DNA of 64,000 bases from Bedellia somnulentella (GCA_963576735.1 OY755187.1:13702001-13766000), one strand, 5' to 3'; counted from the first letter of the stretch, positions 1-11,880 are shown. Numbers and translations: made by a program. Notes: generated from the letters alone by a model not told the origin.

Positions 1-1906
1 TGTCCGCAGGTTCTTCCTACTAAGTCGTAGTGCGCGCCCGGTCAGCTTTATGTCAAGGGTTGGCATAGTTTCCTTTGACTGTCTGCAGCCAGGCTCTTCC
101 TGCCAGTGTGACTTGGAGAGAGAGTGTGTGCGTTCTCTTAGCCACGCACGCAGCTGACCAAAAGGCAGGGGGATAATCGGTTCAGGACCCTGCAGGTTTC
201 TGGCCGACCCCGCCCTAGCCAGTTCGTCAGCCGCGTCGTTTCCCAATGAGCCGCTATGACCTTTAATCCATTGAAGGGTTATAATGTTTTTCCCGGCTAC
301 CTCCTCCAGAGCACCGTGGCACTCCAGGACTAGTCCTGAAGTGAACACACAACGATCCAGAGCCTGTAGCACAGATGCACTGTCCGAGATGATTTTGACA
401 TGCATATCGGACAGCGCACGGGCTTTGATTGCCATTGCCGCCTCAATTATTCCAAGACACTCCGCTTGGAATACCGTATTGTGGTGGCCTAGGCTTTTGG
501 AGATTTTGATATTGAGGTCTTGTGAGTATACGCCCGCTCCAGTCCCTTGGTTGGTCTTGGAGCCATCTGTATACACACGCACCTCTTTAATATCGGAGTA
601 GTCATGTTGTTCCTCTTCGAGTACAACAGTGTAATTGTGCTTGGTTATAATGGTTTTTGTTATCCTATCACATGGTGCAGTAAGTAAGGGCTGGTATTGG
701 ATGGCCGCTGTATAAATATTAGTGTGTAGGATTCTGGAGTCATTTTTGAGGTGTCCTGCCTTTTTCAGCCTAAGTGAGGACATCGCTGCCTCTTGCTGTA
801 TGTGTAAGTGTAAGGGCGGCAGATTCAGTAGCACCTGAAGAGCTGCCGTGGGTGCGGTTCTCATACAGCCCGTGATGGCCATACAGGCAAGCCGTTGCAT
901 TTTTTCTAGGTCGTTTTGGGCTGTTGTTAATCTAGTTCTCGACCACCAGACCAGTGAGCCGTAGGTTATCACAGGTCTAATAATGGTGGTATAAAGCCAG
1001 TGTACGATCTTAGGTTTTAATCCCCAGTTTTTACCTAGTATCCGCTTGCACTGCCATAGCATAGCGCTGGCTTTTTTTAAAGTGTTATCTAAATGTGGTT
1101 TCCAGCTCAGTTTGTCATCTAGGGTAATTCCTAGATATTTAACAGTCTTGGAAAGAGTGAGTTGGGTTCCAATCCAAAGAGTTTTGGAAGTTCAAAAGGG
1201 GGGAGTTTCCTTTTGTGAGTGAAAAGAATTAGTTCAGTCTTTTTAGGGTTTACTTTCAGGTCGTATTCGTTACACCATGTCTCCACTACTCTTAATGCTT
1301 GACCCATTTGATTGCAGAGCGTGTTTACATGATTTCCATTTAGTAGGATAGTGAGATCGTCCGCGTAGCCTACAGTAAAGTAGCCTCGGGCATTAAGCCT
1401 CCTAAGTAGAGAGTCGACCACCATGTTCCATAGGAGTGGGGAGAGGACCCCCCCTTGGGGGCATCCTCTTGTCACAATGGCTCTGGTGGTGTCTTTTAGG
1501 GTTACTTGGACCGCTCTGAGTCTCAACATGTTAACAACCCAACCCCTGAGTGTGGAGTTAACACGGAAGTCTTTCAGAGTTTTCTCGATACAGGGTATGT
1601 TAGTTTTATCGAAAGCACCCTCAATATCTATGAAGGTGCCTAGTGTGGATAGCTTGGTGCTGAGTGCACATTCAATTTTAGATATAACGTTGTGTAGTGC
1701 AGTCTCAGTTGATTTATCTTTAGTGAAAGCGTGTTGGTTTATATGGAGGGGTTTTTTCGCAAGTGATTTTTCTCTTATATGTCTGTCACAGAGTCTTTCC
1801 AGAGTTTTTAAGAGAAAGGATGTGAGGCTGATGGGTCTAAAGGACTTCGGGTCGGTATAGTCCGACTTACCGGGTTTGGGTAAGAAGGTGTTTTGAAAGG
1901 CGGATG
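1..1906 (-). pseudogene. Non-LTR retrotransposon ORF2 fragment: reverse transcriptase then RNase H
   Basis: On the minus strand this reads as the C-terminal half of a LINE polyprotein. Reverse transcriptase (RT) comes first, with an FRPISL-like block near 1835, the GCPQGG motif near 1460 and the catalytic YADD near 1360. A thumb region with VKYLGITLDD follows, then an RNase H domain starting VYTDGSK near 570. RT copies element RNA at the target nick and RNase H removes the RNA strand. The frame is broken by a one-base shift near 1160-1180. Upstream homology stops near 1906, and the element runs off the left edge. RNase H after RT points to the R1/LOA/I group; I cannot fix the clade. Short plus-strand ORFs here are shadows. 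Confidence 0.9.
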
Positions 1907-2017
1907 CCTAAGGGGCCATTCGATTTCGTGTCGTGTAAGTGTCTAAACACGATGCTTCAGGAACTGGAATAATGAAGAAATTTTATTATTTTATGAACAC
2001 TAAAGACAGAACCACGG

Positions 2018-2104
2018 AACTTCCAAAAGTGCCTGAGGAATTTCTAATTCCCTCTGGCTACCCCTTCAAGGGATTTATAGCCGTGAGTATATGTATGTAT
2101 GTGG
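2018..2104 (+). repeat. SINE-like retroposon family A, 5'-truncated copy
   Basis: This is the 3' part of family A: 'cttccaaaagtgcctgag', then a ctggctacccc block, then gccgtgagtatatg and a short (ATGT)n tail. It matches the fuller copy at 36258-36518. A second scrap of the same family, from the middle of the unit, lies at about 2735-2792, and a diverged 3' piece at about 3200-3260. The rest of 2105-3010 is AT-rich spacer with no coding signal that I can see. Confidence 0.65.
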
Positions 2105-3022
2105 GCTAGTAAAATGTAAAATTTATTATAATAATTTCAGCAAATATTGGATCCGAAAGATAGAGCCAGATATACAATAAACTACACAATGTTAGCAGCC
2201 TTTATTTATTTATTAAGGGCCTCCCCGCATTTTGCAGCTATTTTGCTCACTCTTACGTCAAATTTACTGAGTGACAGTATAAATATTATATTTAGTTTAA
2301 TTGAATGACTATAATGTTTCAATGAAAAGTTAAACAGAAAAAAATATGTATCTAAAACCTACGCGTATATAGGTACATGCATGTAAACTCACATGTATGT
2401 TATGCCAATAGAGCCATTACGGTTTTTATGCAAATATAGTAAATTTGAAATTCCTTTTTTTGTCATATATTTCAACAAATTGTAAAAAAAATTACAGCAA
2501 ATTTTAAGACCATTAACTTATCATCAACATATATTTTATTAAAAATCATATCAATATCATCGAAACAGACATAGAGTTTGAAAACAATCAAAATCAACCT
2601 ATTTTTTGGGGAGGCCCTTAAGAAACTTAATTATATATATTAGTTTTGAAAACCTGTTTTCCTGTGTCTGTCATACAAAGCAATTTAGTGTATTGGAGTT
2701 TTCGTTTATGTAATTGTTCAGCAATGTGGCTGGAAAGCAATCACCAGCCATCTTTTATTTTACTCTCTTCTCCCCACTCAACTTCTTAAAGGGTATGGTG
2801 AATTTGGATTTCTAAAGAACTGTTTACCTCTTTTTGGATTTATGACCTTAGAATAAAAGGCTAGACTAATCGTCATATTTTGGTTAAAGTAAAGTCGCTT
2901 TGTTTACGGAATTTTATTGTTGTAAATATCCGTTTATAAAAAAATAACGTTTATTTTTCAGGTGGCTATTATTTTGTCACGTGCCAGCTTTCTGTGACTC
3001 ATTAATCATTATGCATTATTGA

Positions 3023-3133
3023 AACTTCTCTTGTGTTTGGTCGAACCTTCTGAAGGCTGCATACAGAACAGTTAGCCAACAACTAACGGACGACTTTCAT
3101 TCGGAACGCAACAAGATTCCTTCTGAGAAAAGA
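3023..3133 (+). CDS. Candidate internal exon of an unrecognised host gene
   Basis: An open frame follows a stop at 3020-3022. Its distal part encodes SQQLTDDFHSERNKIPSEKR and ends at 3133 on a good splice donor (AGA|GTAAGTA). A plausible acceptor inside the segment is CATACAG at 3066. The downstream exon at 4790 is phase-compatible (both phase 0), so they could be spliced across a 1.66-kb intron that holds a MITE and a Helitron. I do not recognise the protein. It may be a gene remnant, or chance. Confidence 0.3.
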
Positions 3134-3577
3134 GTAAGTATATTATATTAAAGCTATGGTATTTTATTATGTTTAATTTAGTTTACAAAACTTGCTGATG
3201 AGTTTCTAATTCTGATGCGCTGGCTACCCGTTTTAGGGATTAGAAAGCGTGAGATATGTATGCTTGTTATTTTATTGCAACAAGTCTTGTTCCAAATTTA
3301 TATTGAACATAATGAATTGAAATAAATTTGTTTGTATGGTAGGTACATGGAATATATTAGTCGAGTACTTGGCATAAAAATATGAAATCAGTTATTTTCT
3401 TAAAATATTATACATACACTAACTTGATATAATCAAACTATTCCTATAAAATTAAACCCACAAAATTTCATACACTTTTAACTTTTTTGTAGAATAAACT
3501 GTAAAATGATTCTTTTGGATATAAAATTAAAACAATAATAAAAATTAAGTAACAAGCAGAATAAATTATAATAATAA

Positions 3578-3926
3578 GGCTCGGTTCATACGGTACTATC
3601 CTGCACGTTTTTTTTGTATTCGTTTTTTAACGTACAATCACCTAGGTCTTCACACGGTCAATTTTCATTCGTGTAAACAACGAATAGCCGCAGTATCCAC
3701 AAGGAGACAAAGCTATACCAAATGCCACTGCGAACCGAATACGTCAAAGTTCATTCGATTTGCTTGACAAGTCCGTTGAGTATGCGTTTGAACGCATAAG
3801 TGGTATACGTTTTTTTGCAGTAAAATCGTCGTGTAAATGGATCTATGTACGTTGTATGGTCACTATTTATACGTTAAGACGTATAGTGCAAAAAAACGTG
3901 CAGGATAATGCCGTGAGAACGAGGCC
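3578..3926. mobile_element. PIF/Harbinger-type MITE
   Basis: A 349-bp element with imperfect long terminal inverted repeats. The left end starts GGCTCGGTTCATACGG and the right end, read inverted, GGCCTCGTTCTCACGG. Both arms then share TATCCTGCACGTTTTTTT. It is flanked by TAA at 3575-3577 and 3927-3929. A 3-bp TAA duplication with ends starting GG is the PIF/Harbinger signature. No transposase is encoded, so it would depend on a related element elsewhere. Confidence 0.7.
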
Positions 3927-4286
3927 TAAAGGAAAGTTATTTGTTGTTTTGAGTACTTACCCACTTTTTTTCTGCTATGTTCATTTACGTGATAAGGGTT
4001 AGGCCTTTTGACGCTTTTGTTGGCCGACTTACAAGTAAGAAACAAGGACCTCAATTTGAATGTATGTTTTTTCTTTGTTTGTGTGTTACGCGATTTCTCC
4101 TTTATTATGCAATAGATTTCTAAAGTGATAAAGATGAGAAGAGTTAAGATTTTTCTGTTGGTTGCATATGCTTCCAAGATGGTCCCATTTATTTTTATAG
4201 GGTTTAGTTGCGTAGTTAAAAATATTTGAAAACTATCAAAATGCATATGTGGACAACTCTGTTGTTCATCGAATTTTATATATAAA

Positions 4287-4581
4287 CTAGCTGTCTGCCC
4301 GCACTGATGGTGTTAAGTATTTTTTACTGCTTACCCCGACGATATTTGGCGTTATGATTATGATATATGTTTTTTTTTTTAAATCTTCGGGTAAGTTGTT
4401 GTGGAGCCATTTCATTAGTGACACATACAAATAAATCTTTCCTCCTTTTTATTAAATATTATAAAAGTACCCTATGCCCTTTTCCTGGTCCTACGCTATC
4501 TCTCCACCAATTATCAGCCAAATCGGTTCATTAGTTTTTGAGTTATAAATAGTGTAATTATCACTACTTTTATATTATAGA
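4287..4581 (-). mobile_element. Non-autonomous Helitron, complete copy
   Basis: On the minus strand the element starts TCTATAATATAAAAG and ends GCGGGCAGACAGCTAG. It is flanked by A on the 5' side and T on the 3' side, as expected for Helitron insertion between A and T without a target duplication. The interior 'aatcggttcattagtttttg' and 'aaatctttcctcc' resemble widespread lepidopteran Helitron families. It carries no helicase gene. Confidence 0.75.
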
Positions 4582-4789
4582 TATTTAGATTTTGGGTTTC
4601 CGTTACACGGCGGTTCCAATTTTGTTCAATAAGATGTTATGTAGGTCCAACTCAGTATTTCAACCCAATCCTCATTGCATTTAAGGCTGCCTTTCTTTTT
4701 ATGCTACCAGTTAAACTGTATATTTGGTTGTTTACTGTGTTATTTTACTTGGACATTCTTATTTTGTTTATATATATATATTATTTCAG

Positions 4790-4924
4790 GTTCTCATATC
4801 GAGTAACTTAGCACATTTTCTGAGTTCCCTGGAAGAAGAGGTATTTAACGATGAATCACCAATATGGAACCCAGAATACAAGCCAGTGTTACCAACGAAT
4901 TTGCCGTGGATTAATGGAAATTAA
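4790..4924 (+). CDS. Candidate terminal coding exon of an unrecognised host gene
   Basis: A polypyrimidine-rich acceptor (TATTATTTCAG) at 4780-4789 leads directly into an open frame. It starts VLISSNLAHFLSSLEEEV, ends NLPWINGN and stops at 4922-4924. It is about 44 residues, acidic in the middle, with no membrane segment. The composition looks protein-like rather than random: several W, P and charged residues and no low complexity. It is in phase with the candidate exon ending at 3133. I cannot name a family. The following 350 bp could be 3' UTR. Confidence 0.4.
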   Translation, partial: VLISSNLAHFLSSLEEEVFNDESPIWNPEYKPVLPTNLPWINGN

Positions 4925-5274
4925 ACTACTAATTAAATCGCCAATATACTTCTGATCGTGGTGATTACCACCACCTCATTATGGTGTTTATATCTGTAAC
5001 CATTTATGACTAAGTAATCCGATATATTAGAAATGACTTAAATATGCTTATATTTCTCTTATATCTGTAATTGATGCGTGATTAATAAGTGTATTGGATT
5101 GAAGGTGCCTAAGATTGTTTGCTCAATTTAACCAAATTGTTGTACTGAGAAGAAATTGTGGTTACCCTCTGATGAAATCTATTTCCGTAGGTGTATGGTA
5201 AATAAGTGTTGCCTGAACTGAGGCTCCTCCAATCTCTATGTAGTAATAATATTTTTTATGTATACAGAAGTTAT

Positions 5275-5460
5275 GATGATGACCGTGCCCGAGTGGATAG
5301 GTGACTAGATTCTGGGTCCGGAGGTTACGGGTTCGAATCCCGCTGATAGATACATTTATATGGCATAAATGATGGTTTCCTAGCCTTGGATGTCATTATA
5401 TGTGTATTACGTGGATGTCATTATATGCTACAAATCATTAAGTGGTACTTAGTTTAGCAC
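5275..5460 (+). repeat. tRNA-headed SINE
   Basis: The head has a pol III box A-like TGCCCGAGTGG near 5286 and a perfect box B-like GGGTTCGAATCCC near 5329, spaced as in tRNA genes. The acceptor arms do not pair well, so this is not a working tRNA gene. The body after 5345 holds two copies of GGATGTCATTATATG, about 24 bp apart. The box A context resembles a Ser/Leu-type tRNA ancestor. Confidence 0.6.
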
Positions 5461-5800
5461 TAACTTGATTGATGTTTTTCCATATATATTTATAAGTATT
5501 TCACATTCACATACAGTGAAACATTTTCCTTGTAAGAAAGAAACATTTCTTATACTTCTATTCGTTAGTACCTTACACTTAAAAAGTTCCCACTTCATCT
5601 GGAGGAGTGGTCATTCTAAATATATTGTTTTCAATTTAAATTGTCACCTAAAATGGTGATGCCATTACGATTTCTGTGATTTATAAAAATGATTTCTGTA
5701 TATATTTTTTAAGAAGTCTATATTTAAGTTGAATTTTGTTCCTAGCACACTAAGAATATAAATGTATTTAAGTTAATCATTGTATTTTGTAAAACATCGG

Positions 5801-6010
5801 TTAATCATTTAGAAATATATAATAATGAGCTAAGTCTTTGATATTATAAACCGGCGTGAAGTTAGCGGCCGAATATAACCCGACCAAATTAAAAAGTCTT
5901 TTTTTAAAGTCATCTGGAAAATCAATATAAACGCCTTTAAATCCATGCAAAGTGGAATATTTACTTATGCTGTAGCTCACCAAAAGAAAGGCTTTTCCGC
6001 CAGGAAAAAG
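5801..6010 (-). CDS. Unrecognised ORF (possible exon or remnant)
   Basis: Minus-strand open frame of about 70 codons, reading RLFPGGKAFLLVSYSISK near its start and ending in HYYIFLND before a stop at 5801. It has mixed aromatic and charged composition and no repeats. It lies in the same frame as the ORF at 6056-6385 but is separated from it by several stops. It may be another exon of the same remnant, or a transposon scrap. I recognise no domain. Confidence 0.25.
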   Translation of the reverse strand, partial: LFPGGKAFLLVSYSISKYSTLHGFKGVYIDFPDDFKKRLFNLVGLYSAANFTPVYNIKDLAHYYIFLND

Positions 6011-6055
6011 ACGTAACAGTGGTTTTCAATACAATTATTAAAAATTAATTGCTCC

Positions 6056-6385
6056 TTAACTATTATTTTTCCTCACGCTACTGTTTTCTTTTTTTGAAAT
6101 CTTTTTTTCTTTCTCTTTAAGTTCCCAGTATTCTTGCCACTTGAGAGGATTGGTAGCATCTGGATAAAATTGTTTTCTTTTGATTCCTTCCTTGACAGGT
6201 GATTCTGTGAACCATATTATAGTGTCAGCAAATGCAGGGCTAATGAGCTTTTTTATGGAATTTACAGTTGGCGTTGAAAGTTTTCCACGTTTGATGTTGG
6301 CCTGTAAATGTGCCTCTTGTTCTAAAAAGTTTGAAACTGTCTCGAGCATTGCTTCTGCATCTGAACTTGGTTACAGAAAAAAAAG
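6056..6385 (-). CDS. Unrecognised lysine-rich ORF, possible exon
   Basis: Minus-strand open frame of about 100 codons running from SDAEAMLETVSNFLEQEA through a central ISPAFADTIIWFTESP stretch to a lysine/serine-rich tail ending SSVRKNNS. A T-rich tract followed by AG near 6360-6368 could be a splice acceptor. The first 25 residues look helical and the tail basic. No family recognised. It could be a host exon stranded among transposons. The spacer 6386-6640 is featureless apart from A/T runs. Confidence 0.3.
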
Positions 6386-6639
6386 AGCTACAGGAGATAA
6401 AAGTTGTCAGACTATTAGCGTATTTCTCGGTACATTTACACAATAAAAATTACAACTCTAAACCCTAGACCTCCTTCATTGGTTTTTTTTAATGGTTTTA
6501 CGGCCCTGGTTACTAGACCTTTTGACCCGCTTTTCTATTTATGATAAATTTAATTCACTTCATTTCATACTCCATCGATGTTTACAGATATTAATATAAT
6601 TCCAAATATAATCATCATATTTCTTCTAAATGTGACATA

Positions 6640-8614
6640 TGTGTTTTAATTTGTGGTTAGTCTATAAATTGTTGTGACGAATTTACGGCAGTTTGCGTCT
6701 TTTGAACGATGGTACCAGGGTTGGGCGGGAGGGGATTTTTGTATTTCAGAATACCATTTGCCTTTTTCGTCACTTATTTTGACTATTTTGAGCCAATAAT
6801 TTATATACAATTCTTTCAGAAATTTTATGAGATGTTGGTAGTAATCAGAGAAGGGAACTTTAAAATAATTTGATAGATCTTCATCACAATTTTGCTTTGC
6901 AGCGGAATCATTTGTTTTATTTCCAGTAATTTGAATATCAGTGATTGTAGGAAAGTGATAACTGCCCATACAAGTACGTCAGTACTTGCTGATCATATCA
7001 TGAGCTATCATAGCTGATACTGTAGAGATATCTATTGCCGATGGCGTATACATTCCCCTACCAATAGTAGTAGCAACACCACTTTTGAGAATACACAAGT
7101 TCCTTTCGTCCAACATGTTATAAATATCTGTTCCCCTAGAATTGGTGAATCTGCATCCGAAAGCTATATGATGTGCATTTAAATCACCAACAAAGAAAAC
7201 AGGTGAAGGAAGTGACTGTAAAATTTTGTCTTAATTTATTAATTCCACAATGTCCCGGTCTGATTTGACTATGTGGAGGACAGTAAGCACACAAAAATGA
7301 AAGATTGCGCTTAGGTGTTTTGAGGTTAATAGCTAAATTGTGAATATATTCATGGAAAACTGTGTCATATCGTAACCATCTATAGGAAAAGAAGAAGAAT
7401 CTTTTAGATGTGTTTAATTTAGCAAGCAAATATCATTATTATGATCAATGAGCAAAGATGTGAAAAGAGGTTTTTATTAGTTACGCTTTCTATATTAAAT
7501 TGGCATATTCTTAAAAAACTTTTATCCATGTTTAAAAGTATCAATAAACATATCTTTAATAGTAGACTGATTTATCGGTCTATTGTCATTTGCAAGTTTA
7601 ATGTCACTACCAGCCCTTTCATTAAATTATCATTACTTATATTTTTTTCAATAGAGTTTTCAATATTGTTTTCAGTTTGTCTTATATTTTCTTTAGTTTC
7701 ACTAGTTTGTATTTGTTTATTTTAGCACTTGGTTTATTTTGTTGTTTTTTGGTAGATGTCAATCGAGTTGAATTGGAATAAGATTTAATTTTAGGGAAAT
7801 TTGTGTCTGATAAAACATAATTTTTATTGATAGAATTTGCCACAACATTAGCGTAAGTTTTATTTTTCTTTTCTAGAGTTTTTGACTGTTTAACAGGGCA
7901 ATCCCGATTTTTGGGTACTTTTACAAAATTTTGCCCCATGGTTGAAGCGAAAACATTTAAAACATTGTAATAACGGAGCAGTGTACTCATTTACTTTACT
8001 TAATACATAAAGTCAAACATTTTCTGGTAAGTGGTTCGACAAGAAGGTTACACTGAAAGTACTGAAGGGTTTTCTTTCACCATTGACTAATCTGGTAAAT
8101 CTCCGAACAGCTATAATTTCATACTGAGATGTCATTTTTTTAAATAATTCCTTATTACTTTTGTTTACAGGCACATATCGGATTACTCCTATTATTTCTA
8201 CAGCTTTTGCTGGAATGGATGCCTTCCATAGATATATGTCAAGAAATATTTGATCTTTCAAAAAATTATTTGCATGTATTGCCTGCGAAAAATTTACAGC
8301 TATCTTGTTAGCGTTAATTCTACGGATATTTGTCACTCCAAATGTCCGTAGAATTAACTAAACTTGCAATAATAAGTGGATTTTTATTCCCTAGTTGTTC
8401 ACCCTCCCATGGTACTTTCCACGTATACTAATAATTCGGTTTTGACCGCTGACGATGATGTTTCCGGGAACACTCTTATAACCGGGTTTTATAAATGGTT
8501 TATACATAAGTATCTGCTGTTATTGTGATGTCTTCGTTAGTCGAACCGGCTGAAGAAACTTCTCCATCTCGACCACGCACCCTTTTGTTAATTGGTGGCA
8601 AGTCGTCAGACATA
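6640..8614 (-). pseudogene. I-clade LINE remnant: ORF1 gag, endonuclease, RNase H tail, RT deleted
   Basis: ORF1 starts at 8614 with MSDDLPPINKRVRGRDG. It runs through a gag-like block (IIGVIRYVPVNKSN near 8190) and a decayed zinc-knuckle region near 7900-7990, with frameshifts. ORF2 follows with an endonuclease domain containing GDLNAHHIAFGC near 7180. At about 6960-6900 the endonuclease SxHFPT motif is followed at once by ITGNKTNDSAAKQ, which matches the end of an RNase H domain, and then by a PWYHRS C-terminal block. The whole RT and most of RNase H are missing. RNase H plus that tail supports the I group. The copy is defective. Confidence 0.8.
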
Positions 8615-9009
8615 CCCCTTTTTTCTTCCCGGGGGGACGATCCCCGGGAGGATCTGCCATATTTAATTAAATCCTGCTTATAGACGATTATTTATCGATA
8701 ATAAATAAGTTTATGTATAGAAATAACTATAAAAATTCATTTTAAAGAAAACTTTTTCGAATTCCCTCTATTCTGTTCAATTCCCGCCAAAAAGTTCCCT
8801 TTATTGGGTTCATTATCTTTGCCAGAGTAAATGGCAGCGACATCCAGTCTTGGCGTCGCATCTACACCATGCTTTATAATTTCTTTTAATGGGCTTAAGG
8901 GGCATGTATTGTTTTTTACTGTCATGCCTCTTAAATTTAACCATGCTCTCGCTGATAGATTGAGCCTGAGAGTAAGTAGCATTTTCTTAAAATTTTCTAT
9001 TTATAATAT

Positions 9010-9432
9010 TCAACATTGGTCTACTCTTTTTGGAGTTTGGTCTCTGACTGTTTGGTCACTGAAGAGCGATGAAACCTCACGGCAATTTTTGGCTATAACA
9101 TCATCACAATTATTTTTGGAGCTCTTCGAGCTTTGATTTGAATGTTTCGGTATTGTCTCCGTGTGGTGCAGTCCTTCATGGCGCTCAGCCACGGTACCAG
9201 TAGTGCTTCGGTAACATGTCCAAAGTCGACTGATAACACTGTGACTTGTGTTCAGAGCTAAAGCGACAGTACGTTGCCGGGAACCAGCGTCTATCATTCC
9301 CACGACTCTGAGCATTTCTTCTCTGCTTAAATGACAGTAAACAGTAGCACTAATAATGTTTTCAATGCGTTGTATATATTGATAGCTGATTTTCATCTTT
9401 AACTCGAATTTGATTGACAGTTCCTGTTTCAA
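9010..9432 (-). pseudogene. Tc1-like transposase N-terminal remnant
   Basis: The region reads SREEMLRVVGMIDAGSRQRT and then ALNTSHSVISRLWTCYRSTT, the first helix-turn-helix of Tc1-type transposases. A TGTVAERHEG-like linker and a degraded second DNA-binding segment follow. The catalytic DDE core is absent. The frame stays open to 9010, but only the DNA-binding half remains, so it cannot transpose. Spacer 8620-9000 holds no recognisable gene. Confidence 0.75.
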
Positions 9433-9678
9433 ATTATGAAATGCACCAAAAAAGGATACATATACATTTATAAAATCATAAATTTATTACAAAGCCACAT
9501 CTCAATCTCAAGAAATCCGCATAAAAATGCTCGATCCCTAGACTCTGTTGATGTGTGTATTATATAAGTATTTCTTTCTTTAGGGAGATGAATTCCGACA
9601 TTAAGGAGATGGAAACCGTCAGATACAGATACAGATTTTACAAAAACAACAGCGATTTTTTGGTTGAAAATTTTGAAA

Positions 9679-10760
9679 TCAGCTCTTGCGCCAATCGCAA
9701 TCTGAATTCCCTTTGTGAATGATTATTTTTACAACATGTACGGTATTGTAAGTGATATAGCGGTTGATTATTGACGCATCAAACATAAAAAAATATCTTA
9801 TCGAAAACTTTCTGCATTTGCGGTTAATTGGATAGGATGATCGGTAATTATCAAAGTGATCGACGCCGCCCATGGCAACCGTGTAAGACGCGATAGCTTT
9901 TGGGTAGAGGACTTCTTTCCTTGACCCATCTTTCTAAGTCCGTTTTACTAATACTGTGTCAGTAGGATGGTGAGCTTTTGTAACAATGGTAACATCTTTA
10001 GTGTCAAGCCATTGATCGCTGTAATGGGTTCAGCAGTTATAGCTGCGAATTTTGTTTTTTTTTTCTAATCTTTGAGATCTTTTCTATTTGCTCTTACTGC
10101 GCCAACTGCATAAATCTTTCTTTCATACAAAGCTTCCATCAGATTGCAATCAGTGAAGAAGTTATCAAATGCTAGCAGTATGTTCTCAGAAAGGTCACTA
10201 GAAAGCTTAATTACCATATTGATGCCTAGTCCTTCGTCTTCTGTATTGTCTCCTTTCCCGGTATAAACATGCAATAAATACAAATAACCAGTTTTACTAT
10301 CGCATGTTGCCCAGAACTCACGTTGAATGTGTTTTTTGGTCATATATTGATTTAAGCTGGATCTTCCTTTAAACTTGACCACGCACTCATCGATAGATAT
10401 CTCACAATAGTTTGCTGTTTCTTGCTGAAATGCTTAGTTAAGTTCACTTATTATGTGTAAATTTTCTTAATTTTTTTAAATCTTCTAATAGGCATAACTT
10501 GTGATATTTCTGGGTTGTTATAAAACGGGTCATTCGACCAGTACAGATCCATGTCTGGCAATGGGTTGAGGCCCATCATGATCAATATTCCCAAATAGGC
10601 TTTCAATTCTTCTATTGGTGTATAATTCTGACTATTTTTCTGAACTGTACATTTATTAGTTTGTATACTACTTAGTCTTGAGAGATAACCCGATGTAGGA
10701 GTTTCTGTTTCAGTTAAATTATTAGAAGGTTGTACACTAGGGTGGGTCACTCTAGTATGG
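9679..10760 (-). pseudogene. piggyBac-like transposase pseudogene (copy 1)
   Basis: Three collinear pieces. 10750-10451 holds the N-terminal core with ELKAYLGILIMMGLNPLPD and DLYWSNDPFYNN. 10382-10065 carries SLNQYMTKKH, then YGTGKG-type sequence and LLAFDNFFTDCNLMEALYER, including the second catalytic Asp. 9873-9679 carries MGGVDHFDNYRSSYPINRK with the third catalytic Asp. The stretch with the first Asp (10385-10450) survives only in part. Stops and frameshifts separate the pieces. piggyBac enzymes cut and paste DNA at TTAA; this copy is dead. Confidence 0.88.
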
Positions 10761-11045
10761 AAAAAAATAAAACTTGGTGAATCGTATTCTAATAGTAATA
10801 TTATGTTGTAGTATACTATAAAACGTAGTTTTAGCTAAAAAATGGATAAATAAACATATATCTACAGCCCGCGCATCCGCTTCAAAACTATAAGTTTTTG
10901 AAAAAAAACACGTACTATTATAAGACATAATTCTTTATTAGAAATACTTTAAATACTATTGAAACATCACAAATATTATACAAAAGACATTTTAATGCGC
11001 AAAACAAAAAAAAATAAACAAATTATCATACAGGTTATCAAAAAA

Positions 11046-11880
11046 TTAGTTACTTTTATACGAAAAATCGCGCCTACTATCAAATTTTGGCATAACTTTC
11101 CTAGAAGCAAGTTTTGCGTGAATCATTCCATCCCTTGCTTTTTTATCACAAGCTGCCATTGCAGCTTCTGTCACTATTTTAACACTGCGTTCGACTGCTT
11201 GTGTATGACAAGGCAGCCTTATAAACAACATACTTTTATCACCATTTTTCTCTATTATCTGTAGAAATTCTTCATTTGTTTGGTTTCTTAAAATAGGTGG
11301 ATCAAAGTTGGTTTCTTGCCAGTTTATTAGCTCAATGTAAGAATTATCTTTAAAATTAAGCTTAGGCACTTGAAAAGTGCGTGGATTTCCGGTTGTAGGT
11401 GAATTACGTGCTTTTAGAATTCTTCTTGCTGCAAGTTCTCGTATATGCTTTTTTTCATCTGTTAACATCGCCAATAGTAAATTTTCAGGGTGAGCAAAAT
11501 ATGCGTTTCGTTATATAAAAGGGTCTATGACTGCTTTTAATGCATTTGACAAAAATCGCGAACTTTCAATCAATTTCCACAGGTGTCGTGATCCGTCTTT
11601 ACATGAGGAATGTGACTTAATTTGGAACCACACAGGGGCATATACTTTTACAATATATTGAGCCAAAATAACTAAATTGGTTGATGGTGTCGGCGTAGAA
11701 ATATAAAGACGCAAGATCCGGTTTGCCTTAGTCAACCAACGGGCATGTGACATTTTTCCAGGCGATTTATTGGCTAAGTCCTCTGAACATCTTCCAGTAA
11801 TTACTGCTAAAGTGATCTCATACAAATATTTTTGGTCTGTACTTAAGTCATCAGGTTTTAGCGTTGGTAATTGACCTGGT
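11046..11880 (-). pseudogene. ORF of a recurring arthropod family of unknown function, two pieces
   Basis: The upstream piece begins near 11880 (LPTLKPDDLSTDQKYLYEI) and has KMSHARWLTKANRILRLYIS and VYAPVWFQIKSH. The downstream piece, 11474-11046, contains ELINWQETNFDPP and LPCHTQAVERSVKIVTEAA, ending PKFDSRRDFSYKSN. One frame break near 11490-11510 separates them. I have seen this motif order in repeat-rich arthropod genomes, where it behaves like a multi-copy mobile gene, but I know no assigned function. It is on the same strand as the surrounding transposons. A transposase-derived origin is a guess. Confidence 0.55.

Noticed and set aside
284..601. Plus-strand 105-codon ORF
   Set aside because: It is the shadow of the RNase H domain on the minus strand, which gives recognisable LINE protein.
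9679..10760. Active piggyBac
   Set aside because: Three frames, missing sequence around the first catalytic Asp, and no TTAA/TIR pair found.
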